In this document: piece by piece, positions 7,922 to 17,639 of the stretch | Layout of the letters: every line of letters starts with the position of its first letter | How positions within the stretch are numbered: position 1 is the first letter of the stretch | Source: an uncultured Jannaschia sp. | GTDB taxonomy: Bacteria; Pseudomonadota; Alphaproteobacteria; Rhodobacterales; Rhodobacteraceae | Length of the DNA: 64,000 nucleotides | Assembly (NCBI RefSeq): GCF_947503795.1 | Contig: NZ_CANNEZ010000001.1 | Location: 797,001 to 861,000 of the forward strand | Direction of reading: 5' to 3' | Program-made: the position numbers and the translations under genes | Notes under the pieces: generated by a model | Database searches by the model: none | Seen by the model: the letters and a program-made list of their open reading frames with translations, nothing else | Told to the model about the DNA's origin: nothing

Positions 7922-9331
7922 ATGACAGGGCGCATTCTCATCGTCGACGACGTGGCCACGAACCGCATCGTGATGAAAGTGAAGCTTGCGGCCGCGCGCT
8001 ACGACGTGGTGCCCGCGGCGAGCGGCGCCGAGGCGTTGAAGATCGCGCGCGATGGCGGCATCGACATCGTGATCATGGACATGATGATGCCTGGCCTTAC
8101 GGGCGCGGAGACCTGCCGGATGCTGCGCGCCGATCCCGCGACCGCGGCGATCCCCGTGATCCTCGTGACGGCCGTCGACGATAGCGAGGCTCGGATGGAG
8201 GGGCTGTCTGCGGGCGCGGACGATTTCCTGTCGAAGCCGGTGGACGAGATCGCCCTTCTGGCGCGCGTGCGCTCGCTTCTGAGGACACGCGAGGAGGAGC
8301 GCGACTACGAGGCGCGGGGCGGCGCCCTGCTGGAAATGGCGGGCGACGACATGCACCGGGGCTTCGGCGAGCGGGCGCAGGCGGGCTTCGCCGTCGCGCC
8401 GGCCGGACCGGCCGAGGGGCGCATCGCGCTGATCGGCGGCGCCGAGGCCGGATGGCTCTTGTCGCAGCGCGACCGTCTCCGCCCGCTCTTTCGCGAGGAG
8501 GTCTCGGTGATCGACCGCGACCGCGCGCTGGCGCTGACGCCCGAGCGCGCGCCCGACCTCTTCCTGATCGACGCCGATATGGGCAAGCGCAACGAAGGCC
8601 TGCGCCTGATGTCCGAGCTGCGCTCGCGGCAGGCGACGCGCCACGCGGCCTTCATCGTGCTGCTGCCCGCAGGCGACAGCGAGCGGGCTGCCACCGCGCT
8701 CGACATGGGGGCCGCTGACGTGGCCTATCACCCGTTCCCCGTCGACGAGGTGGCGATGCGGGTGCGCACGCAGCTCTCGCGCAAGCGCCGCGCCGACCGG
8801 ATGCGCGACACGCTCGACACCGGGCTGCGGCTGGCGGTGATCGACCCGCTGACGGGTCTGCACAATCGCCGCTACGCCTTGCACCATCTCGACCGCGTGG
8901 CGATGCGCTGCCGGGCGCAGGGCATCAAGGCGGGCGTCATCCTGATGGATATCGACCACTTCAAGGCGGTCAACGACACCCATGGCCACCCGGCCGGCGA
9001 CCGCGTGCTGTCGCGGGTGGCCCAGATCCTGGCCGACAGTCTGCGCGGCGAGGATCTCGTCTGCCGGATCGGGGGCGAGGAGTTCCTCGCGGTGCTGCCC
9101 GATGCGGGCCCCGACCAGGTGCGCGCCGTGGCCGAGCGCCTGCGGGCCGCCATCGCCGATATCCGCGTGACCTTGCCCGAGGGGGGCACGCTGGGCGTGA
9201 CGATGTCGCTGGGCGTGGCGATGCTGACCGATCGCGACGATGCCGGGACGGACGCGCTGACCCGCGTGGACCGCGCGCTCTATGCGGCCAAGCATGACGG
9301 GCGGAACCGGGTGCGGGTCGCCGCCGACTGA
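7922..9331 (+). CDS. pleD: PleD-type response regulator diguanylate cyclase
   Basis: 469 residues: receiver 1 (DD at 9-10, phospho-acceptor D53, K105), a second receiver at about 155-285, then a GGDEF domain. The active site reads GGEEF at 384-388, and R375-x-x-D378 supplies the product-inhibition I-site, so a feedback-controlled active cyclase is predicted. The second receiver has lost the acidic pair and its conserved Lys (HPFPVDE in place of KPF), as in Caulobacter PleD, where it serves dimerisation. It makes c-di-GMP controlling the motile-sessile switch. Confidence 0.93.
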   Translation: MTGRILIVDDVATNRIVMKVKLAAARYDVVPAASGAEALKIARDGGIDIVIMDMMMPGLTGAETCRMLRADPATAAIPVILVTAVDDSEARMEGLSAGADDFLSKPVDEIALLARVRSLLRTREEERDYEARGGALLEMAGDDMHRGFGERAQAGFAVAPAGPAEGRIALIGGAEAGWLLSQRDRLRPLFREEVSVIDRDRALALTPERAPDLFLIDADMGKRNEGLRLMSELRSRQATRHAAFIVLLPAGDSERAATALDMGAADVAYHPFPVDEVAMRVRTQLSRKRRADRMRDTLDTGLRLAVIDPLTGLHNRRYALHHLDRVAMRCRAQGIKAGVILMDIDHFKAVNDTHGHPAGDRVLSRVAQILADSLRGEDLVCRIGGEEFLAVLPDAGPDQVRAVAERLRAAIADIRVTLPEGGTLGVTMSLGVAMLTDRDDAGTDALTRVDRALYAAKHDGRNRVRVAAD

Positions 9332-9354
9332 CGCCTTGATCGAACGGGCCCGCG

Positions 9355-9795
9355 TCAGCCTTGCGGGCGACGACGGCTCATGCGCGCGGCCAATTCGGCG
9401 CGCGCTTCGGGCGTCATGCCTGCCACGGCATCGGCGAACGCCTCGAACCCCCGATCCGTGAGCCGGCCCTGCAGCGCCTGCCGCGCGCGCATCGCATCCA
9501 GAAGCGCGGCCCGATCGAACGGATCGGCCACCAGCGCGGCCCGCAGTTCGCTCTGGGCGGCGCGCATCGCCGCGCGGTCGGCGCGGATCGCGGGATCGTC
9601 ACGCAGCGCACGCCCCATGGCCCGGCGCGTCGGCGCATCGAGCCCGCGGGCGATGGCCCCGATCTCGGACCGGCCCGTGCCGCCGTCGCGACCCGGCGGC
9701 CCGCCGGATAGACGCGCACCCACGACCGCTCCCGCCACCACGAGGTTCAAAGCCAGCGACAGCCCGAGCGCGATCTTGAGGCTGCGCGGGCTCAT
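9355..9795 (-). CDS. Periplasmic heavy-metal-sensor/CpxP-like protein, membrane anchored
   Basis: 146 residues. One N-terminal membrane segment (residues ~7-27) precedes a long helical periplasmic part rich in Arg and Ala, with the AIRADRAAMRAAQSELRAAL repeat-like helices of the Spy/CpxP (metal-resistance) superfamily. The ATG overlaps the stop of the anti-sigma gene (ATGA), so this is the last gene of the sigma operon. A periplasmic sensing or chaperone role is inferred. Confidence 0.75.
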   Translation of the reverse strand: MSPRSLKIALGLSLALNLVVAGAVVGARLSGGPPGRDGGTGRSEIGAIARGLDAPTRRAMGRALRDDPAIRADRAAMRAAQSELRAALVADPFDRAALLDAMRARQALQGRLTDRGFEAFADAVAGMTPEARAELAARMSRRRPQG

Positions 9796-10091
9796 GCCTC
9801 GTCCCCGAGAAGCGGGCCGGCGAAGACGTCGTCGAGCACCGCCTCCTGCGCCACGAGGCCCGGAACGACGTCCCACACCGCCTCGGGCTGGGTGCCGCCG
9901 ATCCAGAGGCCGGTCAGCGCGGCGGCCGAGAGCCCCGCAAGACCGGGCCAGATGCGCCACCACGGGGCCGGGCGCAGGGGGGCGGGACGTGCCGCGGCGG
10001 CGTCGGCGAGGATGCGGGACCGAAGCGCGCGGGGCATCGGCGTGGTCGTCTCGCGCAGCGCGGCGAGGGCATCGTCGAGATCACGGGTCAT
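9792..10091 (-). CDS. Putative anti-sigma factor, membrane anchored
   Basis: 99 residues. A short N-terminal cytoplasmic helix (DLDDALAALRETTTPMPRALRSRIL) precedes one membrane span near 45-66, then a short periplasmic tail. No zinc-binding His/Cys motif is visible, so it is not a ZAS-type factor. Four-base overlaps with the ECF sigma gene upstream and the periplasmic gene downstream make a coupled three-gene operon, and that position is the main reason for the call. Confidence 0.7.
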   Translation of the reverse strand: MTRDLDDALAALRETTTPMPRALRSRILADAAAARPAPLRPAPWWRIWPGLAGLSAAALTGLWIGGTQPEAVWDVVPGLVAQEAVLDDVFAGPLLGDEA

Positions 10092-10645
10092 CGCGGGTCC
10101 TCCGTCCTCAGTAACTCGGCCAGGCGGCGCTTGCCGCGGGCGGTCAGGCTCTCGACCGCCTCGACGCCGCAGCCCATCATCGCGGCGATGTCGGGGTTGG
10201 AATAGCCCTCGACATGCCGCAGCACCACCGCCTGCCGCTGGCGATCGGGCAGCGCGGCGAGCGCCGCGTCCAGTGCGGACGCCCCCTCGGCGGCGATCAT
10301 CCGTGCGGCGACCGAGGGGACCGGGTCCGGCGCGTCGTAGCCGTCCGGCAGGCCCGTCAGGCGCGCGGCGCGCCGGTGGCGGTCGATGGCGAGGTTCGCC
10401 GCGACCCGACCGAGCCAGGTCGAGACCTGCGCCGCGCCGCCCGCATCCCACTCGCCGGCCTTCTTCCAGAGGCGCAGGAACGCCTCCTGCACGATGTCCT
10501 CGGCCTCGGCGGTGTCGCCGCCCGTCATCCGGCGTACGAAGGCCATCAGGCGCGGCCCCTGCCGGTCGAGCAGGGTCGCGGCCGCGCGGCCGTCGCCCGC
10601 GGCGAAGCGGGCCAGCAGCGCGGCGTCGTCATCGGTGTCATCCAT
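10088..10645 (-). CDS. ECF-type RNA polymerase sigma factor
   Basis: 185 residues. Region 2 shows AEDIVQEAFLRLWKK near residues 52-66, the -10-recognition helix. Region 4 carries LPDRQRQAVVLRHVEGYSNPDIAAMMGCGVEAVESLTARGKRRL, the -35-binding HTH. The spacer and size are normal for ECF factors. I chose ATG 10645 because region 2 begins directly after it. It is cotranscribed with an anti-sigma factor and a CpxP-like protein, so an envelope or metal stress regulon is likely; the adjacent EF-hand gene is a possible target. Confidence 0.9.
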   Translation of the reverse strand: MDDTDDDAALLARFAAGDGRAAATLLDRQGPRLMAFVRRMTGGDTAEAEDIVQEAFLRLWKKAGEWDAGGAAQVSTWLGRVAANLAIDRHRRAARLTGLPDGYDAPDPVPSVAARMIAAEGASALDAALAALPDRQRQAVVLRHVEGYSNPDIAAMMGCGVEAVESLTARGKRRLAELLRTEDPR

Positions 10646-10697
10646 CCCGTCCCCATCGGCGGCGGCACGGGGATCGCCCCGCGCCGCCCTCGGGTCT

Positions 10698-11165
10698 TCA
10701 ATTGCCGCGCGCGCCGCGCCGGTCGACCATCGCGGCCCACTCAGCGGCGTCGATCGCGCCGTCGCCATTGGCGTCCGCCCGCTCGAACATGCGCGCGCCG
10801 CGATCGCCGCGGCGACCTTCGCGCCCTTCGCGCCCGGCCGTCAACTCGGCCTGCGAGAGCGCGCCGTCGCCATCGGTGTCGAGCCGTTCGATCATCCGAC
10901 CCGCGCGGGATGCGGCGCGGTCGCCCGCCGCCGCGACAAGTTCGGCCTCGGTCACGGTGCCGTCGCCGTTCGTGTCCGTCTGCGCGAAGCGTTGGGCGCC
11001 GCGCGACGTGCGGAACGTCTCGAGCTCGGCCGGGGTGATCGTGCCGCTGCCATCGGCGTCGAGCTGCTGGAACGTCGGGCGCTGGCGGTCTTCGCCGCGG
11101 GCCTCGGCGGCGAGGGGGGCGGCCAGCGCGGCGGCGAGGGCGAGGAGGGTCAGGGTCTTGGTCAT
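10698..11165 (-). CDS. Exported EF-hand calcium-binding protein
   Basis: 155 residues with a signal peptide (MTKTLTLLALAAALAAPLAAEA). Four EF-hand loops follow at regular spacing: DADGSGTITPAE, DTNGDGTVTEAE, DTDGDGALSQAE and DANGDGAIDAAE. All keep the Asp at positions 1, 3 and 5 or equivalents, so four calcium sites are predicted. It lies just upstream of the ECF sigma gene in the same direction, with a 52-bp gap. Confidence 0.9.
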   Translation of the reverse strand: MTKTLTLLALAAALAAPLAAEARGEDRQRPTFQQLDADGSGTITPAELETFRTSRGAQRFAQTDTNGDGTVTEAELVAAAGDRAASRAGRMIERLDTDGDGALSQAELTAGREGREGRRGDRGARMFERADANGDGAIDAAEWAAMVDRRGARGN

Positions 11166-11324
11166 AAGGTGTCCTTCTGGGTTCTACGCACCGCCCATCT
11201 GCGGCGCGCTCCCCTGTCACACGGGGGAACGTTCGGGTTCCGTCGCACGTTTTTTCGCGATGTTGCCGCACCCCCCTGTGAGACCGGATATGACAGGGCT
11301 AGGGTGCGCCGCGAGGAGACCGCC

Positions 11325-11726
11325 ATGACCGACACGATGCCCGGCACCACCACTGACCGCGAGATGAAGCGCGCGCTCTGGCGCGGCTGGCGGCGGCGCT
11401 GCCCGAATTGCGGGGAGGGGGCGATGATGGACGGCTACCTGGCCGTGAACGACGCCTGCCCGCATTGCGGCGAGGCGCTGCACCATCACCGCGCCGATGA
11501 CGGCCCGCCCTACCTGACGCTGCTGATCGTCGGGCATATCGTCGGGCCCGCGATGCTCTGGGGCTATATCGCCTACGAACCGACGCCGCTGGTGTTCATC
11601 GCGGTGTTCGGTCTCGCCTCGATCCTGATGTCGCTGTGGTTCCTGCCGCGCCTCAAGGGGTTCCTCGTGGCGATGCAATGGGCCACGCGGATGGGCGGGT
11701 TCGGCCGCGCCGACCCCGCCGCGTGA
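11325..11726 (+). CDS. DUF983 family membrane protein with zinc ribbon
   Basis: 133 residues. Two CxxC pairs (C26/C29 and C45/C48) form a zinc ribbon typical of DUF983, followed by the LHHHRADDGPPYLTLLIVGHIV signature and two membrane helices. GAGGAG precedes the ATG. Some members sit near cytochrome oxidase assembly genes, but here the partner is a NUDIX hydrolase, overlapping by GTGA. Function unknown. Confidence 0.85.
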   Translation: MTDTMPGTTTDREMKRALWRGWRRRCPNCGEGAMMDGYLAVNDACPHCGEALHHHRADDGPPYLTLLIVGHIVGPAMLWGYIAYEPTPLVFIAVFGLASILMSLWFLPRLKGFLVAMQWATRMGGFGRADPAA

Positions 11727-12367
11727 CGGACGCCCAGCCGATCCGCGATGCCGCGACGGTCATCGTCCTGCGCGAGACGGGGGCGGGGCCGGCGGTCCTG
11801 ATGGGCCAGCGCGGCGCGTCGGCCGCGTTCATGCCGTCGAAATATGTCTTTCCCGGCGGGGCCGTGGATGCGGGCGATGGCGATGTGACCTTTGCGCGCC
11901 CGTTGGTCGGCCCGGTGCGCGCGGCGCTGACGCGGCGCGCGGCGACCGCGCCCGAGGCGCTCGCCGGGGCCGCGCTGCGCGAGCTGGCCGAGGAGACGGG
12001 GCAGGTCATCGCGGGCGCGGGGCCGGGCTGCGGCTGGCCGGGCTTCACGGATCGCGCCCCCGACGCCCATCCGCTGCGCTTCGTGTTCCGCGCGATCACG
12101 CCGCCCGCGCGGCCACGCCGCTTCGATGCGCGGTTCTTTCTCGCTATGGCGGATGCGCTGGTGACGGATCCGGACGATTTCTCGGCGGCCGAGGACGAGT
12201 TGAGCCATCTGCACTGGGTGCCGCTGGCCGAGGCGCGGGCGCTGGACATGCCCTTCATCACCGAGGTCGTGCTGGCCGAGATCGCGGCCATCACCGACGG
12301 GACGGACGTGCCCGGCGTGCCGTTCTTCGACAATTCGGGCGCGGCCTCGACCTTCCACCGCCTCTAG
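11723..12367 (+). CDS. NUDIX hydrolase
   Basis: 214 residues starting at GTG inside the DUF983 stop. The fold is NUDIX: GQRGASAAFMPSKYVFPGG near 28-46 and the catalytic helix RELAEETG at 86-93. There is an insertion between the GG and the helix, seen in the CoA-pyrophosphatase/NUDT19-like group. The substrate is probably a nucleoside diphosphate derivative or CoA. Its stop codon shares the four bases CTAG with the convergent permease gene. Confidence 0.85.
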   Translation: MTDAQPIRDAATVIVLRETGAGPAVLMGQRGASAAFMPSKYVFPGGAVDAGDGDVTFARPLVGPVRAALTRRAATAPEALAGAALRELAEETGQVIAGAGPGCGWPGFTDRAPDAHPLRFVFRAITPPARPRRFDARFFLAMADALVTDPDDFSAAEDELSHLHWVPLAEARALDMPFITEVVLAEIAAITDGTDVPGVPFFDNSGAASTFHRL

Positions 12368-13257
12368 GTCTGGAGAAGGATCAACCCGACCACGCTGACC
12401 GTCAGAAGGACGATGCCCGCCAGTTCCTTGCGGGTCTGCCGCTCGCCCAGGATCAGCCACGAGATCCCCATCGACAGGATGAGCTCGACCTGCCCCACCG
12501 CGTTCACGTAGGCCGCTGTCTGCAGGGTGTAGGCCGTGAACCAGCCCAGCGAACCCGCCATCGACGTGGCCCCCACCAGCGTCGTCACGCGCCAGCGGGT
12601 GAAGACCGCGCGCAGCATGTCACGCTCGCGCCAGGCCATCCATGCGATCAGCATCGCCGATTGCAGCACCGTCACGAGGCCCAGCGTCACCGTCGCCCGC
12701 AGGATCGGCAGGTCCGACATGACCGCGAGCGACGCGCCGCGATAGCCGACCGCCGAGACCGAGAAGAACGCGCCGGACGCGAGGCCCAGCAACGTCGCGC
12801 GGTTGCCCAGCTTCCAGCCGCCATCCGCCGGGACCGAGAGGAGCACGACGCCGAGGAACCCGATGGCCATCGCGGCAAAACTGGCCCAGGTGACGGTCTC
12901 GCCCAAGACGATGAAGCCCGTGACCACGGTCATCAGAACCGTCGTCTTCGAGAACGCCATCCCGACCGCGAAATTGCGATGCGCGAAGAGGGCGACGACG
13001 CACATGGTCGCGAGGATCTGGCAGAGGCCGCCCGCGATGGCATAGCCCCAGAACGAGGGCGCGATGGGCGGCAGGGAGAGGCCCGTGAGCGAGGTCCAGA
13101 CCGCCAGCGCGCCTGCGATGACGAAGGGTGGCCAGATGAACCGCGCCAGCGTCGACGCCGCCGGTGAGAGACCCGCCTGGGCCAGCCGCTTCTGCAACAG
13201 GAAGCGAAGCGCCTGGACCGTGGCGGCGAAGAGGGTGGCGACGAGCCAGAGCGACAT
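12364..13257 (-). CDS. EamA/DMT-superfamily permease
   Basis: About 297 residues from MSLWLVATLF, with ten hydrophobic segments in two EamA halves. The second half ends ISWLILGERQTRKELAGIVLLTVSVVGLILL, with the E-R/K motif usual for the last repeats. In-frame ATGs further upstream would add a non-hydrophobic, low-quality extension and are not used. Substrate unknown; drug or metabolite efflux is typical. The stop overlaps the NUDIX stop. Confidence 0.85.
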   Translation of the reverse strand: MSLWLVATLFAATVQALRFLLQKRLAQAGLSPAASTLARFIWPPFVIAGALAVWTSLTGLSLPPIAPSFWGYAIAGGLCQILATMCVVALFAHRNFAVGMAFSKTTVLMTVVTGFIVLGETVTWASFAAMAIGFLGVVLLSVPADGGWKLGNRATLLGLASGAFFSVSAVGYRGASLAVMSDLPILRATVTLGLVTVLQSAMLIAWMAWRERDMLRAVFTRWRVTTLVGATSMAGSLGWFTAYTLQTAAYVNAVGQVELILSMGISWLILGERQTRKELAGIVLLTVSVVGLILLQT

Positions 13258-13447
13258 GCGCGCATCTGGCACGGGGCGATTCACATAGGCCAGAACAATG
13301 TGCCGACGGGTGGTCGCCAGGACGGGGATGATGCAGTGAAACGGGGGCGAGTCGTTCGGAAATCGTGGACAGGGCCCGGCCGTTTTGCCACATTCCCGCC
13401 ACAAATCCGCTCTAGGTTCGTCTTAATTCTGCTGGAGTCCTGCCCGA

Positions 13448-13951
13448 ATGTCGCTTGAAGACGCCGTTTCCGCCACATTTTCGTCTTTTCGGGAATTCGG
13501 GGCGCGTCTGGTGGACGGGGTGGACGGCGTGTCCCGGTTCGAGACGATGTGCCTGACGTTGGGGCTGGGGGGCCTCGCGACGGCGCTGGGCGTGACGGTC
13601 GCGCAGGCGATGTTGCCCTCGGTGATCGACACCGAGGCGGCGCTGCGGCGTGCGGTTGTCGATGCGGGCTTCGAGGCGTCGGTTTGCCCCGACGGATGGG
13701 CCGCCGATCATGCGCTTCTTCTGACGATGACCGAGCCGGAGATCTTCGCGTGGTATCTGCGCGAATCCTTCTCTCTGACGGATCGCGAGGTCATTACCGG
13801 TGTTGGGGTCTACCTGCAGAACGCGAGCGACTTCCGCATGATCCAGGGACCCGCGCTGACGCGGAACCAGATCCTGCTCTGCATCGCCGAGAGCCGTCGC
13901 CTGACGGTCGATCCGATCGAGCGTATCCCGCCCTTCCTGCGCGGCGTCTGA
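13448..13951 (+). CDS. Hypothetical protein with one membrane segment
   Basis: 167 residues. A hydrophobic stretch LTLGLGGLATALGVTVAQAML at about 36-56 could anchor it. The rest includes DHALLLTMTEPEIFAWYLRESFSLTDREVITGVGVYLQNA, resembling no family I can name. Only 74 bp separate it from malic enzyme. Clear coding composition and a Rhodobacter-type CTGGAGT ribosome site support a real gene. Confidence 0.65.
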   Translation: MSLEDAVSATFSSFREFGARLVDGVDGVSRFETMCLTLGLGGLATALGVTVAQAMLPSVIDTEAALRRAVVDAGFEASVCPDGWAADHALLLTMTEPEIFAWYLRESFSLTDREVITGVGVYLQNASDFRMIQGPALTRNQILLCIAESRRLTVDPIERIPPFLRGV

Positions 13952-14025
13952 TCGCCGCCGCCTCTGGCGGTCCGGGATAGTTCAATGTTAAAGCATCTGC
14001 GGCAGACCGCCCGCAGGAGAGCCCG

Positions 14026-16314
14026 ATGAGCGACCGGACCGACGACCAGAACGCGGCCCTTCGACAGGCGGCACTGGACTATCACCGTCTGCCCCGTCCC
14101 GGAAAGCTCGAGATCCGCGCGACCAAGCCTTTGGCCAACGGTCGCGACCTCGCACGGGCCTATTCTCCCGGCGTGGCAGAGGCATCGGTGGCGATCCGCG
14201 ACGATCCCGCGACGGCCGAGGATTATACCGCGCGAGGCAATCTCGTGGCCGTGGTGACCAACGGCTCGGCCGTGCTGGGCCTCGGCAATATCGGCGCGCT
14301 GGCCTCGAAGCCGGTGATGGAGGGCAAGGCGGTCCTCTTCAAGACGTTCGCCAATATCGACTGCTTCGACATCGAGCTCGACTGCGCCGATCCCGAGAAG
14401 CTGGCCGACATCGTCTGCGCGCTGGAGCCGACCTTCGGGGCGATCAATCTCGAGGACATCAAGGCGCCCGACTGCTTCATCGTCGAGAAGCTGTGCCGCG
14501 AACGGATGAACATCCCCGTCTTCCACGACGACCAGCACGGCACGGCCATCGTCGTGGGCGCGGCGGCACTCAACGCGCTGCGCCTGACGGATCGGGACTG
14601 GGCCGAGATCAAGGTCGTCTCGACGGGCGGCGGGGCGGCGGGGATCGCATGCCTCAACATGCTGGTGTCGCTCGGGGTGCGGCGCGAGAACGTCTGGCTC
14701 TGCGACCTGCACGGGCTCGTCCACGAGGGCCGCGACGCGGACATGACGCCGCAAAAGGCCGCCTTCGCCCAGCCCGGCGGCGCGCGGGGCCTGGCCGAGG
14801 TAATCGAGGGCGCGGACCTCTTCCTCGGGCTTTCCGGCCCCGGCGTCCTGACGCCCGAGATGGTGGGCCGGATGGCGCCGCGCCCGATCATCTTCGCGCT
14901 GGCCAACCCGAACCCCGAAATCGCCTATGCCGACGCCAAGGCCACCGCCCCCGACGCGATCATCGCCACGGGGCGCAGCGATCATCCCAACCAGGTCAAC
15001 AACGTCCTGTGCTTCCCGTTCATCTTCCGCGGCGCGCTGGACGTGGGCGCGACCGAGATCAACGAGGCGATGAAGATCGGCTGCGTCGAGGGGATCGCGG
15101 CGCTGGCGCGGGCCACCACCTCCGCCGAGGCCGCCGCCGCCTACCAGGAGGAGCAGCTGACCTTCGGCACCGACTACCTGATCCCGAAGCCCTTCGATCC
15201 GCGCCTGATGGGCGTCGTCGCTTCGGCGGTAGCGGAGGCCGCGATGGAGAGCGGCGTCGCGCGCCGCCCGATCGAGGACATGAAAGCCTACAAGGCAAAG
15301 CTCGACGCCAGCGTCTTCAAGTCGTCCATGATCATGCGCCCCGTCTTCGCCGCCGCCCGCGAGGCCGAGCGTCGCATCGTCTTCGCCGAGGGCGAGGACG
15401 AGCGCGTGCTGCGCGCCGCGCAGGCCATGATGGAGGAGACCACCGACATCCCCATCCTGATCGGCCGCCCGGACGTGATCGCCACCCGTGCGGCCCGCGC
15501 GGGTCTCACGATCGAGCCCGGGCGCGACGTCGAGATCGTCAATCCCGAGAGCGACCCGCGCTACCGCGACTACTGGGAGACCTATCACGCGCTGATGGCC
15601 CGGCGGGGCATCGCCCCCGACCTCGCCCGCGCGGTGATGCGGACCAACACGACCGCGATCGGCGCCGTCATGGTCAGCCGCGACGAGGCGGACTCGCTGA
15701 TCTGCGGCACCTTCGGGCAATTCCTCTGGCACCTGCGCTACATCACCGAGGTGCTGGGGCAGGGCGGCCTCCATGCGGTCGGCGCGCTCAGCCTCATCAT
15801 CCAGGAGGAGGGGCCGCTCTTCATCGCGGACACCCATGTCCACGCCCAGCCGACGCCCGACCAGGTGGCCGAGACGGTCATCGCCTGCGCCCGCCACGTC
15901 CGCCGCTTCGGGGTCGAGCCCCGGATCGCGCTCTGTTCGGCCTCGCAATTCGGCAACCTCGCCTCGGCCAGCGGCCAGACGATGCGCGACGCGATGACGT
16001 TGCTCGACGCGATGGCGCTCGACTTCCAGTACGAAGGCGAGATGAACGTGGACGCCGCGCTCGACCCCGAGCTCCGCGCCCGCTTCCTCGCCGATTGCCG
16101 GATGGACGGCGCGGCCAATGTGCTGGTCTTCGCTTCGACCGACGCGGCGGGCGCCACGCGCAACATCCTCAAGGCCCGCGCCGGCGGGCTCGAAGTCGGC
16201 CCCCTCCTGATGGGCATGGGAAACAAGGCCCATATCGTGACCCCCTCGATCACGGCGCGGGGGTTGTTGAACGTCTCGGCGTTGGCGGGCACGCCGGTGG
16301 CGCATTACGGGTGA
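14026..16314 (+). CDS. maeB: NADP-dependent malic enzyme with phosphotransacetylase-like domain
   Basis: 762 residues, standard for the hybrid MaeB class. Residues 1-430 are the malic-enzyme part: SPGVAEA near 46, the [12 protein letters not shown] block at ~81-92, the FHDDQHGTA motif, and the nucleotide-binding [12 protein letters not shown]. Residues ~430-762 are a phosphotransacetylase-like regulatory domain, catalytically inactive in studied members. It decarboxylates malate to pyruvate making NADPH, in the cytoplasm. AGGAG precedes the ATG. With pyruvate carboxylase at 50.9 kb it spans the pyruvate-C4 node. Confidence 0.95.
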   Translation: MSDRTDDQNAALRQAALDYHRLPRPGKLEIRATKPLANGRDLARAYSPGVAEASVAIRDDPATAEDYTARGNLVAVVTNGSAVLGLGNIGALASKPVMEGKAVLFKTFANIDCFDIELDCADPEKLADIVCALEPTFGAINLEDIKAPDCFIVEKLCRERMNIPVFHDDQHGTAIVVGAAALNALRLTDRDWAEIKVVSTGGGAAGIACLNMLVSLGVRRENVWLCDLHGLVHEGRDADMTPQKAAFAQPGGARGLAEVIEGADLFLGLSGPGVLTPEMVGRMAPRPIIFALANPNPEIAYADAKATAPDAIIATGRSDHPNQVNNVLCFPFIFRGALDVGATEINEAMKIGCVEGIAALARATTSAEAAAAYQEEQLTFGTDYLIPKPFDPRLMGVVASAVAEAAMESGVARRPIEDMKAYKAKLDASVFKSSMIMRPVFAAAREAERRIVFAEGEDERVLRAAQAMMEETTDIPILIGRPDVIATRAARAGLTIEPGRDVEIVNPESDPRYRDYWETYHALMARRGIAPDLARAVMRTNTTAIGAVMVSRDEADSLICGTFGQFLWHLRYITEVLGQGGLHAVGALSLIIQEEGPLFIADTHVHAQPTPDQVAETVIACARHVRRFGVEPRIALCSASQFGNLASASGQTMRDAMTLLDAMALDFQYEGEMNVDAALDPELRARFLADCRMDGAANVLVFASTDAAGATRNILKARAGGLEVGPLLMGMGNKAHIVTPSITARGLLNVSALAGTPVAHYG

Positions 16315-16407
16315 GGGGGAAGGGGAAGGGGCGAGGCAGGTGGGGGAAGGCCGCTATGCGGACGAAACTGCCGTCCGTTCTATCTGCACGAAAGACCGTT
16401 CCCAGTC

Positions 16408-16417
16408 CGAAGCGGAC
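16408..16417 (+). repeat. 10-bp direct repeat, left copy
   Basis: CGAAGCGGAC. The same ten bases occur in the same orientation at 17640-17649, so the pair brackets the low-G+C gene. It may mark an insertion boundary or be chance. Confidence 0.4.
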
Positions 16418-16462
16418 ACGGCCTTCGTCGCGTCTGGCAGCTTTCGGCTTCTACCTGAGAGC

Positions 16463-17527
16463 TTAGTTGTAGCGTTTTCTTAGTTCCTCCGTCCAAGTGT
16501 TCCAAAGGTTGCACTTGGTCAAAATCAGAAATCTTGCGATTTGCTGAACGTTGTAGACCTCGTAAGGCCCGAGACGGCTGGACTCTGAAGAAAAAGCGTG
16601 GGCAGTCATTTTGCTGCGCAAGAACTCGCTGAAATTGATCGCGTCGGGCACCGAAATCTGACGATCTCGGACCTCAACACCATCCGAAGTTTCCGAAGGC
16701 TGGTTGAGCATTTCATATACCGGCACTTCGGATTGATCACCACGGGCCACCCAATCAATGGTTCTTTCCGGATCAATACCAGCATTTCGCAAACGTGCCT
16801 TGAATGGATCCAAAACCTTCGGGTTCCACACAAAAGTCCCATTTCCAACCGATCGCGGCACCTCTCGGCTCGCTTTTACGCCGAGATCAAGTTCTTCGAT
16901 TGCCGAATATGCAAGGTTTATCGCCACTGACGTTCCTACGTGCGAGGTAAAATTGTCGGTATGTTTATCAAACACTTGCCCGTAACGAGGGTGCATTGAC
17001 CACGGCGTCACGCACCCGGTTTCGTAGCTCTGTGCCAACTTGTGAATGGCATATAAAAGCTTCTTGTTGCGCCAAGCTTCAGCAGCGATGGCGACCGCAA
17101 CTGGCAGCGTTTGACGGTAGGTGAACCATTGAAAGAGGCCATCGCTCCGAAAAAGCTTCTCAAAGGTTATCTCCCGATCTGCTTCGTCTTCAGATAGTTC
17201 GAACCCGGAAGTAGGTGGGTTTTTAATAACCGGGAACCCCTCAAGAATGACATTCGCTGAGCAGACCAATTGAACAATATTGTCAGCCTCGGTTTGCTCT
17301 GTTTCGAGCAGAAGCAATCTACCGACTTGTTGTCCTTCGCGTCGGACACCTATGCCCCTTAACGCACTGGCTTGGGATATTTCGCTGATACCTCCTCTTT
17401 CGGAGAAGGCAAATCGCATTGATGGGTCAGGAATGTCCCGTGTGGACCAGTTCGCAGTAGCGCAAATTGAATGGATCAAATCAACTTCACAGGGTCGAAA
17501 CACAAGGAAGCTACAATACTCTGGCAT
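16463..17527 (-). CDS. Low-G+C accessory protein with HEPN-like C-terminal region
   Basis: 354 residues, about 50% G+C by eye against two thirds in neighbours, and no close relative I recognise. The C-terminal half has features of HEPN RNase domains: a helix VAINLAYSAIEELDLGVKAS and, after an insert, FLRSKMTAHAF. The latter gives an R-x5-H element within the R-x(4-6)-H range of catalytic HEPN proteins, followed by an EVYNVQQIARFLI helix. The N-terminal half is unassigned. A solitary recently acquired defence or toxin-type gene is the best guess; family assignment rests on the motif pattern only. Confidence 0.6.
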   Translation of the reverse strand: MPEYCSFLVFRPCEVDLIHSICATANWSTRDIPDPSMRFAFSERGGISEISQASALRGIGVRREGQQVGRLLLLETEQTEADNIVQLVCSANVILEGFPVIKNPPTSGFELSEDEADREITFEKLFRSDGLFQWFTYRQTLPVAVAIAAEAWRNKKLLYAIHKLAQSYETGCVTPWSMHPRYGQVFDKHTDNFTSHVGTSVAINLAYSAIEELDLGVKASREVPRSVGNGTFVWNPKVLDPFKARLRNAGIDPERTIDWVARGDQSEVPVYEMLNQPSETSDGVEVRDRQISVPDAINFSEFLRSKMTAHAFSSESSRLGPYEVYNVQQIARFLILTKCNLWNTWTEELRKRYN

Positions 17528-17639
17528 TGGTCCCCCGTGAAATATGTACGATCTGTAATCGTTCGGCCCAACCTTGCAGAGACCGCTCTTTGCGCATAGC
17601 AGACGTTAGATCATGGCGCAGCATCCGATAAAATGGGCT

